Below are positions 38,871 to 50,314 of a DNA stretch of 60,482 bases, one piece after another. A program made the position numbers and the translations under genes. Origin of the DNA: Saksenaea vasiformis B4078 (taxonomy: Eukaryota > Mucoromycota > Mucoromycetes > Mucorales > Saksenaeaceae); NCBI GenBank assembly GCA_000697055.1, contig JNDT01001897.1:1-60482 (forward strand), read 5' to 3'. A model generated the notes under the pieces. The model searched no databases. It was not told the DNA's origin and saw only the letters and a list, made by a program, of their open reading frames with translations. Each line of letters starts with the position of its first letter. The stretch's first letter is position 1.

Positions 38871-39145
38871 ACATAATTCATACTTTCTTTCTAATTACTC
38901 GCTATTTTCTTTTTTGACTCAGGAGACCAATGCCCCCCTTTTTTTGTATTTCCTTACAACTTTTTTCTTGGGCCCCTGAAAAATAAAATAGGCTTCAAAG
39001 TGGGATTTGATATCTATCTCCACATCAATTATCGTTTTACATTTCCTCCTTTTCTTGTTTATGACCCCCATTGTTGTGTAGATCAAGGAGTGGTATGAAA
39101 AGCGTGCGTGCTATTTGTTATGCATCTATCTATGTTTGCATGAAA

Positions 39146-39215
39146 ATGTGTGTGTGTGCGTGTGTGTGTGTGTGTGTGTATTGTGTGCGTGCGTACTCGC
39201 GTGTGTGCATGTGTG
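39146..39215. repeat. (TG)n microsatellite
   Basis: Nearly pure TG/CG dinucleotides for about 35 bp, then imperfect GTGCG/GTGT units, in the region between the SDR gene and the VTS1 promoter. It could form Z-DNA; no function is shown. Confidence 0.9.
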
Positions 39216-39451
39216 AATGAATGAGTTATGTGGGTATGTGAGCGTACAGCCTTCTATTTATCCACCTGTGTTGATCCTGATTTTTTCCAATAAAAGTAAA
39301 GATGAGGGGGGGTGAGAAACCGACATCATTTCTCAACGCACATACCCACGCACGCTCCTTTGTTGGTGTTGTTTTCTTCGTTTGTTTGTGCTCATTCTTT
39401 TTCTCTTTTTCTCTTTCACTTTCTTCTTCATTCCTTTTTCTGGGTTTTACC

Positions 39452-41454
39452 ATGACAACTCACGATGTACATCGTGCCATGGGAGAAAACCTTTTTGGTT
39501 TCCAAAGACCTACGTTACAGTCTCCGACCAACATGGCCGGGACGACGCAGGGATTCAGATCCATGACAGTTTCGGATCTTATTAGTTTGTCACCTACTAC
39601 TCGTAATTCTCAACAACGATGTCCATCTCAACAAGCTAGACGTCCTAATTCTGACATTTTACAAGCTGCACATATGATAAACAACAGTTCTCCCGAAGGT
39701 AGCTTAAGAAGAAAATAGCATGGAAAAAAAAAGGAAGCAAATATTCACGGCCATGTTTTCCTTCTTAGCGGAGGCCATTGATCGCTGGTGCGACAATCTT
39801 CAACGATACGAACAAATGTTTGAGGCAGATGCAGCTAGCCTTGACCAAGATTTTAAGGACGAACTTCAACATATTAATCAATGGTTTCGATGTCGATCAG
39901 ATGCCGAGAGAACAGCAGCTTTGTATACGGTGGTGCAAAACGCATCCCAAATACAAATTCGGTTCCTGATCACTGTTCTCCAGCGGCTGGCAAACCAGGA
40001 TCCCTGGGGTGCACTGCTTTCTCCTGCTGGACAGGAAAAAGGTTAGTAAGGAGAAGGAAAAAAAAAAAAGGGTTCGACAACAACAATGAGCTGACTTGTA
40101 AATATTAGACTTCCACCACCACTTACCACCACCTTCGTTTACCCCTGTTGCTGGGTCGGTCGTCTCGACGGAATCTGAGTACGAACTACGGAAACGGCAA
40201 CTGTATCCTCCTAGCCGACGAGCCACCCGTACTCCTTTGTGTCACCGTCTGTCGTCCGCCCTCAGCGAGCCTGACGATCTTCGACGGCGTGATCTATTGA
40301 TGCCACCACGTTCTCTCGGTTTGAGTCAGCAAGGCATGTTGTACGAAAAGGCCTTGGCAGCTCGTGCTCGACTTCAGGCAGCAAATAATAGCAACCACTC
40401 TATCTCCTCCTCTACCTCTTCCGTCAATTCCGTAGGCTTTTCTCCCCGAGCCTCGAGTTCCACAACGGATGCATCCTCCTCCACATCGACTTCCTCCACA
40501 TCGCGTACGTCCCTATTTGGCACAGACTGGCCATTCCCGCTGGTCAGGAATACCACCGAAAAACCATTTGTAGGAAGAATCGGCGACCGGCCGAGCAGCA
40601 CCAGCAGTAACACCAACAACAACAATAGTATTCTTAATAACACCGACCTATCCAAAAAAAAGAAAGATTTTGATCTTCCTTGGGCGCGCAAAAGTGACAC
40701 GATTAAGGAAGATCTAGTAGCGGAAGAACAGGAGCAGATCAGCCTCACGGCTTTGGAACAGGCCCAAGCCCGCCTACGTAAAGAAAACCCACAGGCCTGG
40801 AAGAAACCTCAAACCTCACTTTCCTCCGCACTAACCTCAGCTGTGCCAACGCCGCCACCGAATCCCCCTCCTTCAGTCCCAACGCCACGCCTTTCCGCGA
40901 CCGCCCAATCAGCACTGCCATCTCCTGCGGAAACAAAGACCGAGAAGCAACAGTATGGTCAATTTCTGACACCGAATCTACACGACCATGAGAATGCCGA
41001 AGATCTAAGCGATCATAGCGATAACTCCAACGTTAGTAAAGATCAAGTGCAGCTGACGGGAACAGCGCGAAGACGTAAACGTTCCTCAGCCGCTCGGGCG
41101 CGAAAAGATAAAATAGCAGCAGAGACAGTGGACTTCGAACTGATGAAAGGTACCTATAAAAATACCACCAACACCCATCCCAGCTGACCCTTTCTTTAGA
41201 TGTTCAGAATTGGCTCCGTAGCCTCCGATTGCACAAATATGGCCAAGCCTTTGAAGGTTTACAATGGCAACAGGTCATAAAGATGTCTGATGAAGATATG
41301 CTCCAAGCGGGTGTCAATACAATTGGTGCACGGCGAAAACTCCTCAAAGTGTTCGAGAACGTACAGCGCCATTGCAAGGAAAACGTAAGACATGGAACTC
41401 CTATTTTCGTTCTAACCTCGTGTAACACCGTTATTTTAGGATATTGAATTCTGA
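39452..41454 (+). CDS. VTS1: Vts1/Smaug-type SAM-domain RNA-binding protein
   Basis: Exons 39452-39698, 39769-40041, 40109-41149, 41200-41384 and a 15-nt last exon 41440-41454 give 586 aa. Vts1 binds hairpins with CNGG loops in mRNAs and recruits deadenylase. The conserved N-terminal Vts1 helical domain (about residues 83-170) begins AEAIDRWCDNLQRYEQ and includes AERTAALYTVVQNASQIQIR and ALLSPAG. The middle is Ser/Asn/Pro-rich and disordered, with a basic patch ARRRKRSS. The C-terminal SAM domain (about 521-581) has WLRSLRLHKYGQAFEGLQW, MSDEDMLQAGV and GARRKLLKVFENV, with the basic residues used for RNA contact. The last exon adds only DIEF. It may act alongside CCR4-NOT (see Not4 at 7.7-11.8 kb); that link is inference. 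Confidence 0.93.
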
Positions 41455-41658
41455 GGAATTTCCCCTTTTAACTTTTTTTTTTCCATTTCCGAACGCAAAA
41501 TCCTGAATCCAGTTTAGCGCAATGGGAGAAAAGACCATAATAAAAAGGAAGCGTGTGTTTCCGATTTAAACTTGGCACTCTTTTTTTCATTCTTATTTGT
41601 TGTCCCCCTTACCACTGCTCATACTTTATTTATTTTAACTTCTTCTATTCATTCTGGC

Positions 41659-42573
41659 ATGTTGAAAACAAGTCTTACATTGCTCGCATTCCTTGCTACC
41701 ACAACATTCGCCTGTGAACCAGCATGTCGTCATGGTGTTGCCGCCGATTTTGCGGTCCAATATAAACCCGTCGTCAAAATGGCCACAGATGAACTTCGTC
41801 CTTCACTTGTCTCTTCTATACAGCAAGCAGTTGTTCCTGAGGAACTGTCAGAGACCATTCCCCGGTCCGCACTTCAAACAGGTGTCGAAAACGCAGTGGA
41901 TGCGGCCTTAAAATCCTTTGTCACCCAGGCAACTGGAAACTCCCTGGAAAGTGGAATTTTTGCTGTCATGTTTTCCGAGGAGAATCCCTTCAAAGGGGAC
42001 TGTAACCGAAAACCTAGACGACTGACAAGAAATATGCCACTTCCTGGTACTTCATGGACAAGAGAAGAATGTAAATGGGTACTTTGTATACATTCTTGAA
42101 GCTGACACATTCTTGTTTAAATCCAGGTAAAAAGATGGACTACATCTGTGGCAATCCCCCGTCTATTTGCTATCACTTGCAGCTGGTAAGCTTATCCGCA
42201 TGCAGTAGAAACAAACAGATTACTTAGAATGTCAATTTTTTGTGGAAATGGCTAGGTCAAGGACCGTATTGTTGGACGCATCGTTAGACAACTCACAGAT
42301 TACGCCTCAAGCGATAATGGATTACTGATTCACGAAATTGCAAAATCTCTGAAGCAGAGCCTTGGCGAAGTGATGGCAGAATACGGAGCAGGTTCTACGC
42401 TGGAAGATCCTTCAACGATCAGACTCTTGAACAACTATGTGAGCAGGGCAGTGACTGCACTAGGCAGCTGGGTCGATACGGACCTTAAGCAACTCTGCAA
42501 GAAACCCCAACAGAATGAGATTTGCCACGGATGGGATGAGACTATTATTCCAAAGATCCTGATGTGGCCATAG
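41659..42573 (+). CDS. Secreted protein of unknown function
   Basis: Exons 41659-42070, 42127-42185 and 42256-42573 give 262 aa. The first residues (MLKTSLTLLAFLATTTFAC) are a clear signal peptide. The mature part starts CEPACRHG, has eight or more cysteines (EEC/KK junction, DYICGNPPSICYHL, LKQLCKKPQQNEICHGW) and amphipathic helices, but I recognise no family. There are no membrane segments and no GPI-type tail. Convergent with the Coq11-like gene; the two stop codons are only 44 bp apart, so the 3' UTRs must overlap. Confidence 0.75.
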
Positions 42574-42617
42574 AGAAGATAAATTATTGTTCGCACACTG
42601 TGTACATTAAAGAAATA

Positions 42618-43401
42618 TCAAACATTGTAAACTCTTTTTTCCCAAGCGCGAGCAAGAGCTCTGATTCGTTCGATACCACAGACGCCTTGGACATGTTCAT
42701 TGCTCAACGCTTCTAGAACTGCCTTTGCTACCTCTTGATCCAGCAGTGGTCGATCCGCAATAAAAACCTCGCGTCGAGTCAGCGGTTTCAGAACCATTGA
42801 ACTGACAAATAAACTAAGAGCTATCGGCAGCATCCATTGTCGTTGATGATAAGAGTATATAAAACCTTGTGAAACGGAATCTTAGTACAGTTTGTCTTAA
42901 TAGGAAGGTGGGTGTCAACTTGCCAGGACGAAAGAGAACCACACGTAGTCTCCCTTTGAACTCGTCTCCCAATAAGCCTGCCTCAGCCTGCCGCTTAGCC
43001 ACCAAGTACCGTTCATCCAAGAACGATCTGGGTGGTGCAGTTGATGCTGAGAAATAAATCATACATCTGGGCCGCTTCCCATCGAACCGTTCAGCCGCAG
43101 TTCGTGCTACCGTCAATGCTGCATCGCGATTTATCCGCTCATATGTACCATCCTTTCCTGATTGTTCAAACAGCGTCCCAACCGTATGGACTACGTCTGG
43201 ATTGTCCCGAAACGCTGGCGAGAGACTCTCTGGTTGAAGAGCGTTACCCTGGACATGGCGTACGCTTTTATCTTGGGCTGCGGACGCTGGCGGATGCCGC
43301 GAAAGAGAAATAATACTGTACTGCTTCGTTTTCTGGGCTTCTCGTATCACGGCTGACCCAACAAGGCCTGTGCCACCAACAACGAGCAAGGGTAGAGTCA
43401 T
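42618..43401 (-). CDS. COQ11: Atypical SDR, Coq11/NDUFA9-like mitochondrial protein
   Basis: Exons 43401-42924 and 42865-42618 give 241 aa. The N-terminal Rossmann motif is LLVVGGTGLVGSAVI, followed by VVHTVGTLFEQ, YERINRDAALTVA, a YLVAKRQAE active-site-like stretch, and RPGFIYSYHQRQW across the intron. This pattern matches yeast Coq11 (YLR290C), which associates with the coenzyme Q synthome, and its fungal relatives; NDUFA9 is a more distant alternative. In-frame ATGs exist upstream (43428), so a longer N-terminus with a mitochondrial presequence is possible. The intron (42923-42866) must use a GC donor, GCAAGT. Divergent from the next gene, 104 bp between start codons. Confidence 0.78.
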
Positions 43402-43505
43402 GGAGAAGGAATACGTAACCTGGGACATACACGGGAATTTTTTTTCTTTTTTTCTCATTACGGGGTGGCTTGCATCCATACCAGTGTCACCCCTCCTTGT
43501 TTAGG

Positions 43506-43987
43506 ATGTCTCAGGAATCACTTGTTACAGCCATTATTAAATACAGCCAACTGCTATATGAAGCCTCAACTCCTCATGTGTCAAAATGGCAACCAACTTT
43601 CGTGGACAAATGCGCTGAATGGTGTGTGGCAGTGGAAGCAGAGCTTCTATGCCAAACCACTGCCATGAATGAAGAATGTCGCGAACGCGCCCAGCAAGAA
43701 ATACAGGTGCCTCCGTTGTCTGTGCTACTGGATGCATTATATCACTTTTATAAAACACTATTGAAGAACATGCACGCAAGCAACGAACTATGTTGTCATA
43801 TTATGCAGCGCTACGATTTTTTTGGGTCAACTTCTCAGCATAAGGATTTAGTGAAGGTACTGCTTCGATGATTTGATCAACCGGACTTAGTCAATGATAG
43901 GACATCGCTGACATGGCCCACGACGCAGCAGTGGAGAACGTCCTGTACGACATGGCCCAGTGTCTTGAAGATGAACAAGGTGGATGA
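43506..43987 (+). CDS. Small helical protein, unrecognised
   Basis: Exons 43506-43856 and 43901-43987 give 145 aa. It starts MSQESLVTAIIKYSQLLYEA and ends QCLEDEQGG. It is predicted all-helical, with cysteines at WCVAVEAELLCQTT and NELCCHIM, and an acidic C-terminus. It has no signal peptide or membrane segment. The frame joins cleanly through a GT-AG intron of 44 nt, and codon use looks real. Function unknown. It may share a promoter with the Coq11-like gene. Confidence 0.6.
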
Positions 43988-46641
43988 TCTCCCAAAGTAA
44001 CAATTTACCCTGAAACAACAACAGCTATGCATACACGATCTCTTGGATCAAATTGTGGCATCGAGTGGAACACATGTGCTACCTGTAGCAACTGAGAACT
44101 AGTAGCCATGTTTCTCAAACCTAACCGTGAAGCTCCGCCGTACATTCCTTGTAAATAGAACTGCAGTAAAAATCACAGGGGCCTTTTTTGTCAATTATCA
44201 CAATGAATTCTTATATGAACGTGGGACAGCTTAAGGTGCGATCTCATTACGTTACACTCTATAAGTATCTCTCCCTCTATTGAAGCAAGGAGTCCAGAAC
44301 TCTGTCGAACAAGCACATGTCAATATGTTTTTGTTCAAGGCGCAACAATGCATTCTACGAGTTGTCTTTGTATTCACATATGCATTCGATATAAACAGCA
44401 TACGATAAAGTTTAAACGACCATGACTGTTATTATACTTTGATGCGGGCTGAACAATCTACGCATTCTCCCACCGTAAGCAACACTTTGTGCTGTTTGTG
44501 CTGTTTGTGCTTTACATGTCCGCAAGACCAAAAGCGAAAGGTGCCTCGTCACAGACAGTCTCCACAAATAACACCATGCATAGCTAATAGGCTGCCGGCA
44601 GCACGGATAGCTAGAGTATGTGCATCTTGTAGTTCCGATATCATGCCGGAAGGCCAGAGTAATGCGCTATCATGATGAGCTTCCTGTCTATCCGACGCAT
44701 AATAGCGATTCCGATACCGGCGTGGCGTAGAAAGTAGAAGCTTGGCCATTTTAGACGATTAATCTACCGCCCATACCATCCAAAACAAGTTGTCGACTAA
44801 ATAAGCATTAACATATATCCGAATTGAACAATGAAAGGTTCAAATGGGGTAAATATGCGTGGTAGATCCCAAATCCTTGTAGGTATCCAATAAAGGCAGC
44901 TTATTACATCTAAAGATAGTCGAAGTACTGATGAGATGCAATGCATGTCTCATTGCTTCTGAAATAAACGCTGTCGGTATGGTAGTACCAAAGAAACGGA
45001 TTTACTTGTAGATAATGAGAGCAGTTAGAAAACAGAGTCGCCACGAGGACCAGATGAGGATGATAAATTGATAGAGCCTGCATCCATAGCTTTACATGGC
45101 CAGGACAGGATGGCACAATGAAATAACAACGATTATGACGACCATCTGAAATAGCGGCACGGCGCTAGATCTGTTGTTATTTCCGTTGTATTGCGGTGTA
45201 ACATCTTTTCCTAAATTGTAATACAAAAGGCAGGAGCAACAGGGCTATGACAAGCGGAAATGGCGAATGCGGCAGGCTCTCATAAACAATTTCTTTCGGT
45301 TGTCCATATCATTGTCCAATGTTAGCAACTGCCCCAGCATATAATGACCCACCTGATTTGGTACAGCTACTCACCCTAAATGTGAGTGAACGGACCGTGA
45401 CAGTAGAAGGCAATAAACGGACATTACTAGAACACACCAGTGTATGAAGCCAGTGAAATCATTAATGTACTTCGTAACCTCAACGTATCGGCAAACAAAA
45501 GCATCTAGCACTGCTTCAACTTTTACGTCGGCGAATCGACTTACAGCTGACCACGTAGGCATATTTGAGCAGATTGATACCGTTCTAAAGCAGCATTTTT
45601 TGGTGTAATAGGAGCAGCGATATTAATAGGGTTAAGATGATTATGCTTCCCAATCTCAGCATTGCATGTGCTTTGGGCCATGCACAGCTATATGAATGCA
45701 TTGGGACGTGTGTATAAAGAAATCTTTAAAATATGTATACTAAAGCCAGGAGGTATATGTAGTCTCTCTTATACGTGTAAGTTTGGTGCTTCAGAATGAT
45801 ACACGCAAGTGCTGAAAGACACAGGACAAGATGACGAACATTGCGGTGGTATTATACGTTATTCGCCGTCCTGTACTTGATAAAGGCAAGTGCAATATCT
45901 GCTTCTCGTGGTCAGTACTCATCAGGTACAAACGATAACTGTACATGGCGTGGCTGGTAGATGGCAATTCTGCAGGCGCAGAGGCAAAATGTAGGAGCAG
46001 AGTGGCAAAGACCATAAGCAGCGACGTACACGAAAAGCCTCTAATGGCACGACATGTAATATACTGGAATTATTACAGGGGTCTCATGGAAGAATGCTGC
46101 GGCCGAACGTTGTAGTATACATGACCCGCAGCATTTGCTGTAAGTAGCCGTGAAAAGTATGCTCTCACTTATATTGGGATCGACCCATAGAATAAATTAA
46201 GCCTGTAACGACACTTTCTATTCATCTCCAGAAAACGGTATCGGCCTCCCTAATGGAAAAGAGGATAAAATAAAAAGTATAAATTTGACGGGCATAAATG
46301 TGACATGTATAGCTAACACTATAAGAGGTAAGAGTATCATAGATTGCATAAACATTCGCAACGACCTCCTACATTCTCAGACCAACGCAATCAAACGTAC
46401 ATGCTAATGTTTCTTATTATACAATCTTTTATTAACGTTGATGAACTAGCAATAAATGTGGATAAATAAAGGTTTGTATCCTGAGCATCTGCATCATCAC
46501 TATTCGAACGTCAACCTCAGTACTATGTGAAATCACCTCGTGATAATTCAATAATTATTATTTCTTCCACTAAATTATTGTACATGGATAATGGCAAGTA
46601 AAAATGGAGAATACAAATTATTACGCAAAGATAAACTATGC
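43988..46641. other. Gene-poor interval
   Basis: No gene recognised over 2.6 kb. A TGTGCTGTT triplication lies near 44491. Short open frames carry no motif. Confidence 0.45.
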
Positions 46642-49376
46642 CTAACGGCGTAGACGCAGAAAGAACGCATTTTTGCTGAACATACTTTCTGCTGGTAGGT
46701 ACTTGTCATAAAAATTGACGATGAATTCTTCTGGCTTGAAACCGAACTTCTGATAAAGAATCTATAGGGAGTAGCAGTATCGGTTAGTGACAATTCAAGT
46801 GACACTCTATGTAATCGTTTTACCATAGCGTTGTTATTTGCAGATACGTGCAATGTAACATCTTTACTGATAGCAGTCTGTCACATTGTTAGCCATACAT
46901 TATTTCCTATTTCTTTGGTCTTACCTGGAAAAGGTGATACAGCATAAACCTATAATGCGATTAGCACTGAAAAAATAGAACAATTTGGCAATAGACTTAC
47001 TGTCCAATACCAGCACCCTCCCAGCCTGGAAGCACAGCAAAATACGTTATATAGGCTTCAGGGGTCATGAAAGCACAACCAACAACGCATCGTTTGTACA
47101 TGGCAACTACGCTGAATTCTGGATACATCAGTGATTCTGAAACATCAATGCCATCCCAGAAACAGCGACATAGCATCTCGTTGACTTGGGCCAGATGCTC
47201 TTTCTGAAAATAGACGTAATCTATACTACTCATTTCCTCTGTGTCTTCATTTCCATCGATTTCTCTACGGCGCTGCCGTATTTGTCGTAATAGTTGCATG
47301 CGAACGGGTTTGTTTTCAAAGTCTCTCCTAATATACGGTCGCAACTTGCGTCCGTTCCAGCTTGAAAGCCACGGATCCTCTCTGGTAACGGTGTTACTTC
47401 GCCATGGACGTCCATATATCCTGGATGCAAATGAAGATCTATACGGGGTATATGTGATTGGTTCGACATCGATCGGACCGGACGACGACCGAAGGTCATA
47501 AGCACCTTCTTCTTGATTTGCAGCTCGTTTAATAAATGAACGTTTTGACATGGGCTCTAGTTCATGTCCTCCCCGCAGTTGCAGAGCCACCTGATTGTCG
47601 AGATCAAAATTTTTTATGCCAAGATTTCGTTTTAACTATAAACAGGTTTAACCTCGGAGCACTGTGTATAATTTTTTCTCGCATGTACCCTCCGCACACC
47701 AAGCTTGCGTTTCAGACGTAATGCCGACGTTGGCATCTTCCCTGTCGAATTCTCCAATTTTTGAAGGAGCAGCCATTCGACATGTTGAGATAATGCTGAG
47801 AGCTGTACCTGACTTTTGTGAGTTGAGGTATGTGACCCATCTTTTTTAAGATTTTGCTTCTGTTGAAGTTGTCGTTAAAGGAAGTGCTTACGAACCTTAG
47901 CAACTTACTTCTTCTGTAGCTTGTTCTTCAGACACTATTTGGCTTTGATCCTCTTTGAGAGATGCCGCTATTTCTGGCACTACGACTGTGTCCTCCTTTG
48001 CTTCTGTATTTTGTGGAGTGCTAGGCAGCACGTTATTCGCAGTGCTATCTTCATTATCGACGTCCGCAGCCTGCGCTTCCTTTGGTACATCCTGATCTGT
48101 CTTTACGGATTCTATGGGTGTCGAAGGAGCTTCACTAGCTATTTCCTTGTCCGATGGCTCCGGGGTAGACGTTTCTTGTTTTATCTGCGGCGCCTTTTTA
48201 TCCTCCGGTGCAGCCTAGAAGTAATAATGATAAAGCGTTTGAGTTTTAAGATGATCACAGAGCGGGTTTTCACCTCATCTTCGCTGTCCGCAGAAAAAAG
48301 TTCTGAATCTGAAGACAAATCTGACAATGAACTAAGTTCAAGCATATCGTCCTCATCGCCGCTCCCAGCCTAGTATGGTAAGATCTCTTATACAACCTGT
48401 CAGTCCTTCAAATACCTCCACCAAAGGTTGTGTTTCGGGTACGGTTTCTTTCTTTAAAGGCGTTTTCTTCTTCTTTTTTGTATCGTGCGTGCTATCTGTG
48501 TCCGCGGCTCGTGCGCGTGTTGTTCTTTGTTTTTTATCTCTTTCTCCGCGAGTTTCCGTGGCTGTATCTTGCCGAGCGCGTTTCAGGGTTCTTTTCAAAT
48601 TTGGCTTTACTGTTACCGCTTTTGGTTTCGCGTCTTACGGTGGATGTTAGATTGTCGTAGTTTTAGATCTTTGTGTACCTTTAACTGGCGGCTCTTCCTT
48701 GTGTAAAGTCCACCAAGCTAGGAACTATGAATATAACCAGAATACTGTCATAGAAATCTTACCGCTTTGGTTGAATTTTTCAAATCCAGAGCGGAATACG
48801 GTACTATGAGTAGAGAGCACACTTGCAACAGTATTGTGCCAAGTAATTGATTCTGTCCAGCTGTCAATTAGCAAGGAAAAAAGGTCAACTCTCTTCCTCA
48901 CTTTGTTTATCTGGTGCAAGATAATCCCAGTAATTGTCGATTAACGCGCAAACGTCTTCTTTCCAGCGGAAATATTTATGATCGCGATCTTTAATTTTAG
49001 TAGCTGCGAAATTCTGCCGTCGCATAAGATTGTAAATGACCAGGTGAACAATCGTAACCCAACTCATATTATGACGGTGGTATTCTTCATCCGATTGAGT
49101 GCACACGCTGCAGCGAAACGTAAAAAAAGTATCTCCAAAAAGCAGCGGCTTTGGAAGGCACTTGATACAGTCTGTTGACAGGATATGAGGTTTTCAAGCT
49201 ATAATAACTAGCTCATTACCCCTATGAAATAGCTGCTGACAAGATTCGCATTGCGCCATGGGTTTATCCCTAATACATTTCGTTATTTTCGGATCGCATA
49301 ATGGAGCATTCAACCTACTCCGTTGATGGTTTGCCACAGTAGCAGTATATGTTCTCGGCATTTTTGGTATGTGCAT
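46642..49376 (-). CDS. KAT14: KAT14/ATAC2 (CSRP2BP)-like GNAT acetyltransferase
   Basis: Twelve exons join in frame to 726 aa: 49376-49220, 49171-48902, 48852-48763, 48717-48679, 48633-48416, 48369-48274, 48214-47909, 47859-47689, 47635-47001, 46949-46925, 46877-46824 and 46761-46642. In animals KAT14 is a histone acetyltransferase of the ATAC complex. The N-terminal zinc-binding region (QCESCQQLF, DCIKCLP, RCSVCTQ) leads into YFRWKEDVCALIDNYW, SITWHNTVASVLS, VFRSGFEKF and AWWTLHKEEPP, all matching the animal protein. An acidic disordered linker follows, then RLKRKLGVRRLKRNLG and FDLDNQVALQ, LRPYIRRDFENKPVRMQLL, and the GNAT domain FWDGIDVSESLMYPEFSVV, GWEGAGIGQFMLYHL, KDVTLHVSANNNAM and ILYQKFGFKPEEF. 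The C-terminus AFFLRLRR is identical in style to animals. Confidence 0.92.
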
Positions 49377-50068
49377 CGTCTTCCCATGTTAAAGAATCGA
49401 TCTAGTAAAGCATGGTGAGCGGAACGGAATGAGCAGCATTCAAGTACATTATACGGGAATTGGCGCATCGTTTGTGAACCTGCAAATCGTTGTTCAGTCA
49501 CGAAGTTGACTCTTGCATCGACTTGAAGCCGTGGTCATAAAGAAGTCACGACTGCTCATCTTTCGCCTGTTTTTCTGCGCAAAACGTCTGAAGCCCACAG
49601 TGGTGCACCACACTTTTAGGTGAAGCTGCTGTTGCTAATATCCAGTTTGAGGTATTCATTAAGGTAGACTGAGCTCTTAGAGACCATAAGTGCTGCACAG
49701 AGCAGATTACCTTAGAACCTACCCTAAACCCTACTCTAGACTTTAGTTTTACTAAGACACTTCATGATAGTATCTTGCTAGAACCCTTTCTTATAACGCA
49801 TAATACGGGTGCATAGCTATAACTCGTGTTTTATCAGTAGTCCACAATTGTGTAACACCTATGGTCCCTAAGAAGATCGTTCAATCTGATGCCATGCATT
49901 ATCTGCCAATTTGCTTTGATGGACGCTGCACAGTGGGAAAGATAGGTCTGTCTGTTACACATGATAATCATCGGCGACCAAGTGCGTAATCCAAAGTGAA
50001 ATGACATACGTGTGCGCATAAACTACTAGGAATTCCAGACCGGTTACCTATGGTCCCTAAGAGCTTTG

Positions 50069-50089
50069 ATATATATATATATATATACT
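50069..50089. repeat. (AT)n run upstream of the acyltransferase
   Basis: A pure AT alternation about 225 bp upstream of the acyltransferase ATG. It may serve as a TATA-like element or simply be a microsatellite. A 17-bp direct repeat (ACCTATGGTCCCTAAGA) occurs at about 49857 and again at about 50047, just before this run. Confidence 0.7.
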
Positions 50090-50314
50090 GACAAAAGTAC
50101 TTTTTTGTATCTACTGTTTTAATGGGTTATGTGCAAACACTATCGACTAGCATCGCCCAGAAGAGTTGGGCTCTGTCATGGGTACGAAAGTCTCGTCCGT
50201 TACACACGAATGGCCGATGGCTTAGTACACAATTTTTTGCGGCTTGGTGCACAATTTTTGCGGGGTGCCAGTTGCCGACGGAGCAAGTCTCTTTCGCGCC
50301 GTTTTTACGTACTT

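Noticed and set aside
49722..49740. CCCTAAACCCT, telomere-like
   Set aside because: Less than two units and not in an array; most likely chance.
50129..50314. N-terminal extension of the acyltransferase from ATG 50129
   Set aside because: The extra 62 residues look random, and family proteins begin near MANDRVGEG-like positions.
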